A DNA stretch of 64,000 nucleotides, from assembly GCF_000699445.3 (NCBI RefSeq), contig NC_067196.1, forward strand, positions 29,157,116 to 29,221,115, read 5' to 3'. The stretch comes from Schistosoma haematobium (Eukaryota; Platyhelminthes; Trematoda; Strigeidida; Schistosomatidae). Below are positions 36,385 through 47,004 of the stretch, in pieces. A program made the translations under genes and the position numbers. The stretch's first letter is position 1; every line of letters begins with the position of its first letter. Under the pieces are notes generated by a model. The model was not told where the DNA came from. It worked only from the letters and a program-made list of their open reading frames with translations, and searched no databases.

Positions 36385-37929
36385 GCTAAACCCAAATGTT
36401 CAATATCACTTCAAGCTGCTCTCTGTTCAATGACATAGTTTCATGTACTTATGGATAAAATTGCTCTATTTGTCTTTCATGTTATCAAGGAATTATTTTC
36501 TTAAGAATTAAAAACCGAATCAGTAATTTAAAACAAAAACAAAGAGATTATGACACAATTCACGACGTTATCAGTAGACAGATCATGAAGGTAACTTCCC
36601 CGAGACTACCACAAGTTATTTAGTTTTTTTACTAATAAATGTCGGCGCATACATGAAAGAACAACCACGATAGCATTTTCCTAATTCATATATCCACATT
36701 TACCTTTGCTGTCATTTGACTAACTATCCTCCATTTCAGTTTGCTAATTTTACTGCCTTAAGGTTATGATTGTTACTAAATATATACAGAGCTATTCTAC
36801 TTCGAATTTGTATTTTTGAATATCAAGTTTTCCTGGTCAATTAACTGCTTTCTGTCATCAATCGCGTTGAGGATTATGGTTGAAATGTCAGCCCACGTCA
36901 GGCGTTTATCGAATTTGCATTAAAAGAACCACAATAGTTGGTAATTAGAATTTACTGTAGGTCCCGAAAATAAGAATACAAAACATTACTTTGATCCAAT
37001 ATAAAAGGAATTAAAAGGGTGATGTGTTCGTTGAATTTTTTACAGCATCAATTACCTGCACCTGATGATAAACATACTAATGATGAGTTAGGATTTGATG
37101 ATAGGCATTATCTATACGTAGCTACCTGGAAGTGTAATGATGCGATTCTATTGGCAGGCTCTTTTTTTTCACTTTCCCTATTCGATGTTCATCCGCCAAT
37201 TAATATGACCATCTCATGTTTCGTTTAATCTACTGTTAGTAGATAATAAGGTTAGAAAAGAAGTGTTTGAAACATAAGACACTGGATAGATATCACATGA
37301 ACTGCCACCAATCACCTGCCTATAACAAAAGAATTCGTCTGTAAACAGTCTTAGCGCAGTATTTATTATTTATTTGGTTTACAGCATTAAAAAGTTTGTA
37401 CTTCATGAACATATTGGCTCAAAAATCTATCCTGTGATCGTAAGTAGTGTAATAAATGATTAAAAAGTAATTCACCACCTTGTAGAGAGAATGATGTAAT
37501 TTATTTCAACTACTGAAAGTAAATAAATTATTCCTAGGGTAATTAAACAGATTAACAAACCGTACATCTTGAAATTAGCTAAGATCTAATTAAATGTCAC
37601 AAGTTGAAGGTAATTTCCGCCACAAACTGGTATCCACTGAAAAATCAATGAGAACTAAGGAGTAAATAAACGTAAGTTTTATTCCGATATACGACTCTGC
37701 TAAGATGAAGAGCTTGTACTCTATACAAAACTATTATAAAGAGTTTCATGCCATACACTGAAAGCACATTATTATTGAACATCTGCGTTTGAACATATCC
37801 TCCTTACTTTAGAAAACAAAGCAAAGAAGGATTTGCAGACATACATACAACATTTTTGAATGGATCACATTCAAAATGATCAGTTAGCTAACAAAAATTT
37901 AGTTTAACAAACAAAATAGACATATTTTA

Positions 37930-38065
37930 ATATAGTTGGTATGCAGTTAGTAGTGGGACACAGAATGAGCGTCTCATCTTATTTTGGACTCATCGGGTAG
38001 ATTTACCTGCTCGTCAGTACTGACCTTCACATCGGATCTCGAAGTATATACGTTTCGCATCAATT
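37930..38065 (-). repeat. hammerhead SINE fragment, degenerate
   Basis: The minus strand contains CCCGATGAGTCCAAAATAAGATGAGACGC. It is recognisable by spacing only. Confidence 0.5.
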
Positions 38066-39046
38066 GCACAATGTATCATCTAGATAACCACTAATGTATT
38101 CAACGGGTGTGAAGGTATCAATAAAGCTCCGTAATTTCCCGCTTTTGATATTCAGGACACATCAACAAGGGGAAATTGCAAGCCCTTACAAAAAATGACA
38201 TATGTTGATAATATTTATGCATTGATACAAAGTTTTAATTTATGTACGTTTGAATATACCGGGCCAAAAACTTCCATAAATCATTCATTTTACTCATAGA
38301 AACAAAAATCTAATTACGTAGGTCTCAATAATTCATATTAAATTACAAATGAAGTCAGTGTTGCATTTCGCATAATGTATGCATTCATTTGTAATTTCAA
38401 CGTGGCCCCCAAATGCGCTGGTACGGCCAAGAGTAGGGTGGGCCCCGCCCTACGTCTCGAAATGCTCTCACACGGCCACGCGTATACAGCCTCTGCCAGG
38501 GAAGTCCTACTCACTGCATTCTCGTGGCGGGGGTGTTGTTTACGAAAGTGAGAGGACGAACAGCGAATGTCCGGCACTTTAACCGGATCTGAAACCAATG
38601 GTGCACATGGGCTCCAGTATCCCGCGGGAACAAATGGAGAATGAACCATAGGACTACATCTCATGATGTTCCACTGCCTTGCGGGTCACACAACTTCAGG
38701 TCAAAGGCTCGGGGTATGGTCCCCTAAGAAAACCACCTGCTTCGGTTTGGGCACCCGGGCAGTATCACAGCCCACACACAAATTGATGAACTCTTTATGC
38801 CTATGGAAATTACCTTTCTCGCTTTGAAAAACAAACAATTGATTCAGATTATTATCATTACAATTATTGTCATTATTAATACTATTATTATTATTACTAA
38901 TATTATTGTTATCATTACTATTATTATTATTATTATTATTATTTTCCACATTATTCACCCTCTTTTATACTTATACAGCGGCTCGTCTTCGGTGGAAATT
39001 CGACTGTATCTAAACGTTCTCGAGTCACTGTCCGGTTGAAAATTGT

Positions 39047-41556
39047 ATGTTACCACCAAATATGAGTACTGAAGCAGTTTTTCTGAAACCACGTGCACCA
39101 TTCAAACCGGCTGCCTTCAACGTTCGCACATTTATGCAGGTTGGACAACAGATAGGGCTGGCTATGTCTTTGGAAAGTCTTAATATCGATGTTTGCTGTC
39201 TATCCGAGACCCGTATTCAAGACTCTGGCGAAGTACTACAAATTCGATCTCCATCTGTCACTTCGAAAAGCTTGTTTTACGTGAGCTTATCCGGGGACCC
39301 TGTGGCATCTTCGTCTGGTCTTGCTGGCGTTGGTGTCGCACTAAGCGCTAGAGCTGAGGCAGCACTAGTCGATTGGATCCCCATTAACAGTCGGTTATGT
39401 GCTGTTAGATTAGAAAGTTCCATCAAGGCGAGAAGAAATCGGCGTGAGAAACGATGTCTTTTCGTCATCTCCGCCTATGCCCCGACAGATTGCAGCCCGG
39501 ATGCAATCAAGGATGAGTTTTACCACCAGTTATCTGTTCTTCTCCAGAAAGCGCGTTCGACAGATATTGTAGTACTAGCCGGAGACTTGAATGCTCAGGT
39601 CGGGCGTCTAGGCACAGAAGAGAGTCGTTTAGGTGGCCGATGGGGACTCGTTGGTCGCAGGTCAGATAACGGGGACCGTCTACTGCAACTTTGCACAGAC
39701 CACAACCTGTTTCTGGCTAGCACTAACTTTCGGCACAGTCATCGCCGATGTGCCACCTGGCGTCCTCCCTCTGCATCTCAAGCCTGGACTCAGATTGATC
39801 ACATCGCGATCAGCTACCGCTGGCGTGGTTGTGTACAAGATTGCCGCTCCTTTTGGAGTACCTATCTGGACTCTGATCATACCATGGTCTGCGCCAATCT
39901 TACCTTACTTTTCAGTGGACAACGAACTGACCGCCATCAACGGATTGATGTTAGCAAGCTGGTTGCAACTTCTGTTGCCAGTAAGTATCGAATCGAGCTA
40001 GTTTCTAGGCTAGCTACCATTCCACCGAAAAGTATAGATGAGCATTGGTTGCAATTGCATGACGCCATGAAAATGGCGAGTAAAGCCGCTTGCGGCTTCG
40101 CGAAACGTCCCGCTTCAGGCTCCATACAATTCATCAAAGCCCGTCAGTCTACTCCGGGTGACCGTGAGTTTGACAACAAACGAAGGATGTTACGTAAGGA
40201 AATTGAGCAAAGCTTGCGTAAGGACCGAGAAGCCTGGTGGTCGGAGCGTGCTAATGAGCTGGAAGCAGCAGCTGCATCTGGTAACTACCGGAAGCTCTTC
40301 CAGCTCATCCGAGCCACTGGCAGCAAGAAGTCTGGTGTGAGCGAAACAATCTGCGAGGATGATGGGATGCCAATCACTAACATCCATCGACGTCTTGGAC
40401 GATGGGCAGAATTTTTCGAAGGGCAGTTCAACTGGCCTGCTGCTCCGGCAACATCGGTCAGACTGTCCTGCCCTCCATGGCCGGTGACGACTGATCCACC
40501 AAATGAGGAGGAAGTCCGCAAGGAACTCCAACTCTTGAAGCGTTACAAATCACCTGACCCAGATGACTTACCTCCGGCTCTTTTTAAAGATGGTGGTGAC
40601 TTTTTGACTAAGGAATTGACGACGTTGTTTACAAAGGTTTGGGAACTAGAGTGTGTACCAACGTCATGGAATGAGTCGATAGTTGTCCCTATCTTTAAAA
40701 ACGGTTCACGTCGTTCCTGTAACAACTATCGGGGGATAAGTTTACTTCCGATTGCGTCCAAGCTATTGGCTTCCGTCATTCTTCGTAGGCTGTTCAAAAC
40801 CCGAGAAAGATTGACTCGCGAGGAGCAGGCTGGGTTTCGTTCTGGTCGAGAATGTATTGATCATATCTTCACCCTCCGCCAAATGTTAGAACACCGCCAT
40901 ACTTACCAAAGGCCAACAATCGTAGTGTTTCTTGACATCAGGGCTGCCTTCGATTCGTTGGATAGGACTGTTCTCTGGGATTGTCTATTGAAGAAGGGTG
41001 TGCCTGAGAAGTTTATTAACATCCTAAAAGCCCTATATACAAACACCTCAGGCAGAGTGAGGGCATACAACCACCTCTCTCCATTGTTCCATTCGAGCAG
41101 TGGGGTTAGGCAGGGTTGCCCAATCTCACCATTCCTCTTCAACTTTGCCATCGATGACATTCTGGAAACAGCTCTGATGAATGTAAGTAATGGGGGTGTG
41201 GATCTGTTGCCTGGAGAAAGACTTCTCGACCTTGAGTATGCGGACGATATTGTCTTACTGTGCGATAATGCCCAAGGCATGCAATTTGCACTTAATCAGT
41301 TGGCAATCAGTGTCCGTAGGTATGGTATGTGCTTTGCACCTTCGAAGTGCAAAGTACTTCTACAAGACTGACAGGATTCTAATCCTGTACTCACTCTGGA
41401 TGGTGAGCAGATAGAAGTAGTCGAGAAGTTCGTGTATCTGGGTAGCTGCATAAGTGCTGGTGGTCGCGTGAGTGATGAGATCAATTCACGTATAGTGAAA
41501 GCCAGAGCGGCTTATGCCAATCTGGGCCATCTTTGGCGCCTTCGTGATGTTAGTCT
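39047..41556 (+). pseudogene. RTE endonuclease-reverse transcriptase, copy A (in-frame TGA, C-terminus lost)
   Basis: The ORF is open for 774 codons, to TGA at 41369-41371. The N-terminal AP-type endonuclease looks intact: N25 (FNVRT), E54 (LSETRIQ), Y144 (AYAPT), D180 and N182 (AGDLNAQVG), D251-H252 (QIDHIAIS), and D277-H278 (DSDH). The RT domain follows, with FLDIRAAFDSLDR, GVRQGCPISPF and the catalytic YADD at residues 731-734. The TGA falls in LLQD-stop-QDSNP where copy D has Trp. The frame then stays open as LTLDGEQIEVVEKFVYLGS until the break at about 41556. Such proteins nick DNA and copy the element RNA at the nick. The clade call (RTE, like SR2) is from the EN and RT motifs. The short plus- and minus-strand ORFs overlapping it are shadows. 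Confidence 0.88.
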
Positions 41557-41933
41557 GGATGTGATAGAATTTTTACATAGAGATAGTGTGAAACAATGGA
41601 CATAAATGAGTGTAAATAACTGAATTACAATAATAACTATATATATAGGACAGGTCAGAGATTAAAAAGGGAATCAATTTAGGGTGGGTGGTGTAATAGT
41701 TTAGTGAAATTCATAAATTGTGTGATAATTTTAGCGATTAATGGAATTTAATAAGGATAAGATAGGTTACGTAATAATAATTAAATAGAATTTGAAAAGT
41801 TAAGATAATTTAAGAGGATCAAGTGGTGGAAATATGTGAATAAAATTTTTAGTTTAAGAATTAGGTAATAGGGGAGGAGTACAAATATTTTGAAATAAAT
41901 AAATGAATAAAATAACCAAAACACAAAAAAGGA

Positions 41934-42436
41934 TTACCAGGGTAATGATAAGTTTATTAAAGTATCTTTTTGAATGCATAAGTCCGGTTTAAGTTTTTTG
42001 ATCGCAATGGCTTCAGCAAAACGGAGAGTGGTCGTACTTCTTTGTCTATTGATAATTTTAAAAGCATGCAGAATGTCGACGGTATGCCCGGTGTCAAGTA
42101 GATGCCGAGCTATTGCGCTGTTGAAAGTCTTAGTCCCTCGCAGCCTCAAGTTCTTCGGAACGTGCTCAGAAATGCGAACATGTACTCTTCTCTCAGTTCT
42201 TCCAATGTATGTGCTATGGCACGTACATGTGAATTGGTAAATGCAGTTGGAGCTACTGAGGAAAGAGGACTTGTCGATTTTAGTTTGTTTCAGCGAGCAG
42301 TTCGTTTACCATAACGTCGTCAGTTTGGCTGCCGGGTAGGCCACTTTCAAAGAGGAATTTATTGTGATTGATAATTCCGGTGACTTCATCTCCTTTGAAG
42401 CGCAAGTATAGGAAACAGGTTTTCTTTTCCACTGTA
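41934..42436 (-). pseudogene. Penelope-like GIY-YIG endonuclease, fragment
   Basis: Read on the minus strand, a KKTCFLYLRFKGDEV segment (the family's KK..FL.L.FKGD...I) is followed, after a frame change near 42280, by the GIY-YIG core: FTCTCHSTYIGRTERRVH, then RISEHVPKNL, with IARHLLDTGH further on. The C-terminus reads AEAIAIKKLKPDLCIQKD. The Cys-x-Cys pair before YIGRT and the EH pair are hallmarks of Penelope-type GIY-YIG domains. At least one frameshift and stops between 42149 and 42290 make it nonfunctional. In intact elements this domain cuts target DNA for the linked RT. Only the end of the RT is present here. Confidence 0.75.
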
Positions 42437-42577
42437 ACATGCTTAACCAATTGCCTACGTGAAAATGCATATCCGGAGAAATTCATCCAAAAATATGCTA
42501 ATACCAACCCTCCGATTAAGCATGTCAGTTGTTTCACACTATCTCTATATAAAAATTCCATCACATTTTTGGTTGTA

Positions 42578-42626
42578 AGCAGCTGACGAGAAACCTCGAA
42601 ATATTATGAATTCATACTATTCTGCA
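42578..42626 (+). ncRNA. minimal type I hammerhead ribozyme in Penelope LTR sequence
   Basis: The core CTGACGA and GAAA are both intact. Stem II is only two base pairs (GA/TC, AACC loop). Stem III is short (ATA/TAT). Stem I pairs GCAG with CTGC after the ATT cleavage triplet. Minimal hammerheads of this form are established in terminal repeats of Penelope-like elements. Its strand matches the RT fragment at 42438-42525. Cleavage activity is inferred, not shown. Confidence 0.7.
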
Positions 42627-43598
42627 TCAATGTTTGTTCTAGATCTATTTAAATATCATTGTTATTATTACACTACCTTACACTAATCTGGTCGTTATTG
42701 TTCTTTTTTTCTCTTCGAACTCTGACTGTTTTGTGTGGCGCATATATATTTGGTGCCCTCTCGTACCAATATTTATGTGTTCAAATAAATAAATAATGAA
42801 TAATCAACGTTTATTTTAAAATAAAATTACAGTGGAGATAATTACACCAAACAGTCATCCACAAAAACTGAGAAAATTCACTACTACTAACCGGAATTCC
42901 TAGTTATTTTCGAACTTTTTATTGTCGTATAGCATAATTTAACGATTAATGAGTAGATAGCTTGACTTGATCAAATGCTTCTATAACACCGACCACATTT
43001 AAAACGATTGATTCAAAACTAGAAACAGCTTCACATCTAGGAAAACCCTTACTACACTTTAGTTTAACATTGACCTATTAGGTGAACACAAATACTTGTC
43101 AAAATTTGATACGTAAAATATGATCTGAATTTTTATGGGCGATTATTTTGGGAGTTCACCGTAAAACCTGTAATAATAACACTAGGAAACCTTTGGATGA
43201 GCAAATGATGATTTTATCAGTGTGAAGTTGAACGGTAAGTGAAGACAGTTCATGATTCTTTTTCAAGCCATGAAATAACACAGCTGACTCACTAGTTTAA
43301 TTATTTACATACAAGTAGGTAATTCGTTCACAAAATTTAATATTGCTGTATCGGTACCAAGACAAGAAAAGGTCTCCAGAATGAAACATTTGCAAGAGCG
43401 ACTGAAAATGAAGCATAAAAATAACATTATAAGAACTTTGAATGGGTGACCTTTGTTGACACCAGCTATGTTAAAATGTATGTTGTAGTCTTGCTTACAA
43501 AGAACAAATTCATATTTTACAATCCCGTTCAAAAATCTAACCAGAAATTTTTAAATCTTCTAATAAAGTAAGTAAATTCAAATAAAATTAAGACAAAC

Positions 43599-43670
43599 CT
43601 CATGTTTGGCAAAGAAATCGGAAACTTCCAATATAGTTCTCAACTTTAATAATCGGATTAAATAGTTTTG
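43599..43670 (-). CDS. IP3K: IP3K exon 6 of 7: LEVSDFFAKHE segment
   Basis: The 72-nt exon has 24 codons in phase 0, acceptor TTTGTATAG and donor CATGAG/GTTTGT. It encodes QNYLIRLLKLR followed by TILEVSDFFAKHE. In IP3Ks this is the helix ending L..S.FF..HE, which leads directly into (V/F)IGSSLLF. Here the last exon begins FIGSSLLF, so the joint is exactly as expected. The following intron is about 8.1 kb (35473-43598) and contains RTE copy A with the Penelope-like insertion. The exon is far too short to stand out as an open reading frame. Confidence 0.88.
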
Positions 43671-44406
43671 CTATACAAAAAATACAAAACAAAAAGAGCG
43701 GTAAATTCATGTTGATAACTCCGAAAGTATGTTGAACATCACCAAACTGGTGTTATCCATGCCATACTTTAAAAAAAAGTATATGTACAATAAAGAAACT
43801 AAAGAATGTAAAATCTAATCCATGCCCTGTAATACCATAAGAGGTTTACGATGACGTGTGCTAATAATAGTGATAATCATTATCTTGCAATAAGAAACAC
43901 TTACGAAATAGAAGCTTATTATGTAAATTTAAGTATCTCAGTGGTTAAAACACTCGGGTTCCAATAATTACGTTGGAGGTTTAAATCAAATTACGTCCAC
44001 TTCGATATGAGTTACCCAGTAGTATTATTAGTGGTAAGAGTATAGCATATGGACGAGCTTAAAGTAACCGCGATCAATTTTAGCCCGTTGTTAGCAAATC
44101 ACAAAATAGTTATCGTAAATAAATACTTTATGGAGGGAAAATAGTGACATTACAGAGAGTACACAGATTTCGTATAGTAAATCAGAAAAACTAAAGCATA
44201 TTAGTTGGTACATAAAAGTGGAGAACATTTTCTCAAACCCTTTTAAGGACGCAAAAGATCTTTAAGAGTTCCTACATCGTTCATAGTTAAAGTAGGTTAA
44301 AGCCAAGAATCTAGGGTTAAAGTTTAGAGTTAAGGTTAGTGGTTTAGTATAAAAAACAACCATTCCTATATATTTAAAAAAATGAAACAAAAGCATCTAA
44401 ACTTAC

Positions 44407-44508
44407 AGCAATTATTTTACGGTGTTGTATGAATAATTTAAAGTGATTTATTATTTCATTCCATGTATGAGTGTGTTGAAAATCTTTTCGAGTGGATTCA
44501 CCAAAAGT
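44407..44508 (-). CDS. IP3K: IP3K exon 5 of 7: DFKTT-type segment
   Basis: The 102-nt exon has 34 codons in phase 0, acceptor TTATTTCAG and donor GCT/GTAAGT. It encodes TFGESTRKDFQHTHTWNEI followed by INHFKLFIQHRKIIA. It aligns with the family's short variable loop and then the DFKTT.....V...F..F helix. The Thr-Thr of DFKTT is replaced by His-Thr here (DFQHTHT), so this part is divergent and the call depends on its position between two clear exons and on the phase match. It lies in an intronic region otherwise made of anonymous AT-rich sequence. Confidence 0.82.
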
Positions 44509-46188
44509 CTGAAATAAATATGAAAGAGCAGGGTCTGATGATTAGTTAACCTCAAGAACAATATCAATATTACAGTAAATCTGGAACCATGTAAATAAAA
44601 GTGATAGCAAATCAGTTAATGACATAAGATATATTTTTTCTACTTGGCTGAAGCTAATTTTAGTCCCTAGTTAAAATGAAAAAAACTGGGATGGATCGAA
44701 AAAACAATAAAATCACTAGTTATGAATGATAGGAAATGACTGGAAAATAATAAGTTATTTAATTTAATATGATGACATCATGTTAATCAGAAAAACGCAG
44801 ACAATATACGTCATTGATTAGTTGTACAGTAAACTGATGACAAGTTATTACGTTTCTTTTATTGATTGCCCTTACGATGACAGTTAATTGAATTAAATGT
44901 GACCCACTAGAAATTTTAGCATACTATGTAAATAAGCCATTGAATAAATAAGAGGATGAACTTGCAGGAATTTCCCAAAATACTTTGATATATGTCAGCT
45001 AGTCAGCCATAGACAACATAGAGACTTGGCACACATGTGCTTTAAATCAAACTCCTAAGCAGAATCAGCACAGTGAGATTAAATTAATTAAATGAATAAC
45101 AATGGTAGTATCAATGACAGCTGGAGAGAATAAACCGGTCCTAAATGAAACAATGAAATGAAGGAATATATGTAACAATAAATTAAGAAAGCCTTCACGA
45201 AACTAGATTGCTCCAAGTAGATGTTCAAAGGCATTTAAGATTCAATTATCAGACTTTTCATGACACTATCCAGACGTAGTGGGAAACGCTGTGAAATTTA
45301 TAAAGAAAAAGTTTACGCATAATCATAAAACAAGATTTATTTATTTAAACTGTTAAAGAACAGTGAATTAAATGTCTTACTAATGAAGTATTTATTTCTA
45401 ACCGATAAGATTGTCATCAAGAAAGATAGGTTTGATAAACTTATATTGGAAAATGTAATATATGTAAAACAATTATGGAACCATAAAATGTAACTGCAAG
45501 ACTTCATTCAAACATATTGATGGTATATCTTACTGACGATCATCTAACATTGATATTATCATATACATAATTTAATTTTAACTATCCTACCAAAAGAATC
45601 GAAACTCAATTCAAGTTTACAAGTGCAGTAATAAATATCAAAGATTCTGTTAGATTTGATGCATTTGTACAGGTTAACATAGCAAGTATCAATGTTACTC
45701 TTCGGGTTAAAATCCATACACTCATTATGAATGGTTAAAGCATAAACATGTGTTTAAACTTAATTAGATTAATGAATTTCGGTTAGTTACGTAAAGGCTT
45801 GTATACTGAGCTATGAGAAACACTGTAAGTAAATAACCAATCACAATTAGCTACTCCTGCTGGAGTTACCATACTTAGTTTAAACCCAATGGTTGAGGTG
45901 AGGGTAAGAGATTATGGTCGGTGGTTGGAGATGTTAGGTGGCATACTCCAGAATCAGTCGTAGTGGGGCGGATGCACTCACTATGTGTATTCACATAAAC
46001 CCAGTTTTAAAATTATTTAGAAACTTTTATTCCGCGAATTTACTTTTCGGTTTAAATCATATCCTTCTATATGACATGGCGATTTGGACCGATATACATA
46101 TGTGTCAGGTGTTATGTTGTTTATGACTGATTAGTTAAGATGTAAATAACGCAAAAACCACTAAACCACAAGACATGAAATACTATAC

Positions 46189-46338
46189 CTTGATTGCTTC
46201 AATGCGAAAACCATACTCAGCCGTTGAGCTAATTGTATCACGCCACTGCAAATAGCGTACTTTCGAAACACCTTTTTCGCGATGTTCTCTTTCAGTCGGT
46301 GCATTAGGCGAAGTAGACATCATTTTCAAGTAGAGATC
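46189..46338 (-). CDS. IP3K: IP3K exon 4 of 7: IP3K-specific PRYMQWR region
   Basis: The exon is exactly 150 nt and 50 codons, phase 0 on both sides, with acceptor AAAATAG and donor CAAG/GTATAG. It starts DLYLKMM, continues through [12 protein letters not shown] and reaches [25 protein letters not shown]. This matches the (D)MYxKM...DPEAPTEEE...KPRYMQWRExISSTxxLGFRIEGIK block that separates inositol-trisphosphate 3-kinases from the IPMK and IP6K relatives in the same superfamily. It is therefore the best single piece of evidence for the substrate class. The upstream intron (46339-50888) holds RTE copy B and an unassigned 136-codon plus-strand ORF. Confidence 0.93.
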
Positions 46339-46411
46339 CTATTTTGTATTTTTAAAAACAAGGTTAATAATCCCAGAAATAATAGATAAGAAAAATAAAA
46401 TTAAACCTGTA

Positions 46412-46822
46412 TTGATTATGAATAATTTAGAATGGTGCCAATTCAAAAGAAATGTTTTGAAAAGGTCTCAATATATTGTATCTAACAAGTATTACCGAGA
46501 ACTATTTTTTGGAAAAATATGGATTATTATTGCTGGATTATTAACTGTTGATATGTCTAAGAGGTTTATTAAACACACAGCATTTCATTGCATAATTGTA
46601 AAAGATGTGGTGTTAAGCGATAAAAAAACATTCAGTTTCATTGGCTATATTATACGGGATACGAATCAAACAATTTTGAGGATCCTGACTAATAGAAGAT
46701 ATAGTACTTCAATAGTATATCAGGTTTATAATATTAGTACCTCCAACTACGATGCTGTAAACAATTTGCAACCCGTTTGGTATGCCCTTCTGAAGTTGGA
46801 AAACTACAACCATCGTATTTGA
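46412..46822 (+). CDS. unassigned 136-codon ORF in an IP3K intron
   Basis: It begins MIMNNLEWCQF and includes ELFFGKIWIIIAGLLTVDM, a hydrophobic stretch that could span a membrane, and ends LLKLENYNHRI. It lies 73 bases beyond the acceptor of IP3K exon 4, on the opposite strand. I recognise no domain. In sequence this AT-rich a 136-codon ORF is unusual but can occur by chance. No promoter or splice evidence was seen. Confidence 0.2.
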   Translation: MIMNNLEWCQFKRNVLKRSQYIVSNKYYRELFFGKIWIIIAGLLTVDMSKRFIKHTAFHCIIVKDVVLSDKKTFSFIGYIIRDTNQTILRILTNRRYSTSIVYQVYNISTSNYDAVNNLQPVWYALLKLENYNHRI

Positions 46823-47004
46823 GTATTAAAACAAAAATGTCAGTTTGTGATGCGAATTCATACAGGTCGATTATTTGATTTATTTTATTTGAGAGATACG
46901 AGAGAAATACGTTTCAAAATATGAACGGTTTGTTGAAGATTTTGCCCCACTCCTACCATACTGTTAACAGTAAGCGAAAATACTCATTAACGAAAGACCT
47001 GGAG

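Larger units (their letters stand above)
41557..42654. mobile_element. Penelope-like element remnant, composite and partly inverted, inside RTE copy A
   Basis: The minus strand (42436 to about 41934) carries the C-terminal linker and GIY-YIG endonuclease of a Penelope-like element. The plus strand (about 42438-42525) carries the preceding end of its RT (RENAYPEKFIQKY, the family's NGYPEKFI motif), so the two parts face each other. The turn-round point shows the complementary octamers CATGCTTA (near 42438) and TAAGCATG (near 42515). A roughly 38-base sequence, TTTCACACTATCTCTA to ATCACA, occurs at both outer sides in inverted orientation (about 41562-41600 and 42526-42567). A terminal-repeat segment with a hammerhead ribozyme follows on the plus strand. 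Confidence 0.75.
38398..42798 (+). mobile_element. RTE-clade non-LTR retrotransposon, copy A, interrupted by a Penelope-like insertion
   Basis: The copy has a GC-rich 5'UTR (from about 38398), a large EN-RT ORF, and a 3'UTR ending in the TGTGTTCAAATAAATAAATAAT tail shared by copies B and E. The body breaks at about 41556, inside the region just after the reverse transcriptase. It resumes at about 42655 in the 3'UTR, so the C-terminal part is lost and replaced by Penelope-like sequence. It lies sense-opposite to IP3K in the gene's last intron. The 5' end is approximate, from shared sequence with copy D (CTGGTACGGCC). Confidence 0.85.

Noticed and set aside
37019..37228. 69-codon plus-strand ORF in the last IP3K intron
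   Set aside because: No domain, no splice or promoter context, typical chance length for this composition.
38701..39039. Asn-rich minus-strand and Ile-rich plus-strand ORFs (also at 47238-47579)
   Set aside because: Both are translations of the (ATT)n tract in the RTE 5'UTR.
43305..43532. Minus-strand ORF next to IP3K exon 6, considered as an extra exon
   Set aside because: No reading frame of it fits the family between HRKIIA and QNYLIR. Exons 5 and 6 already join in phase without it.
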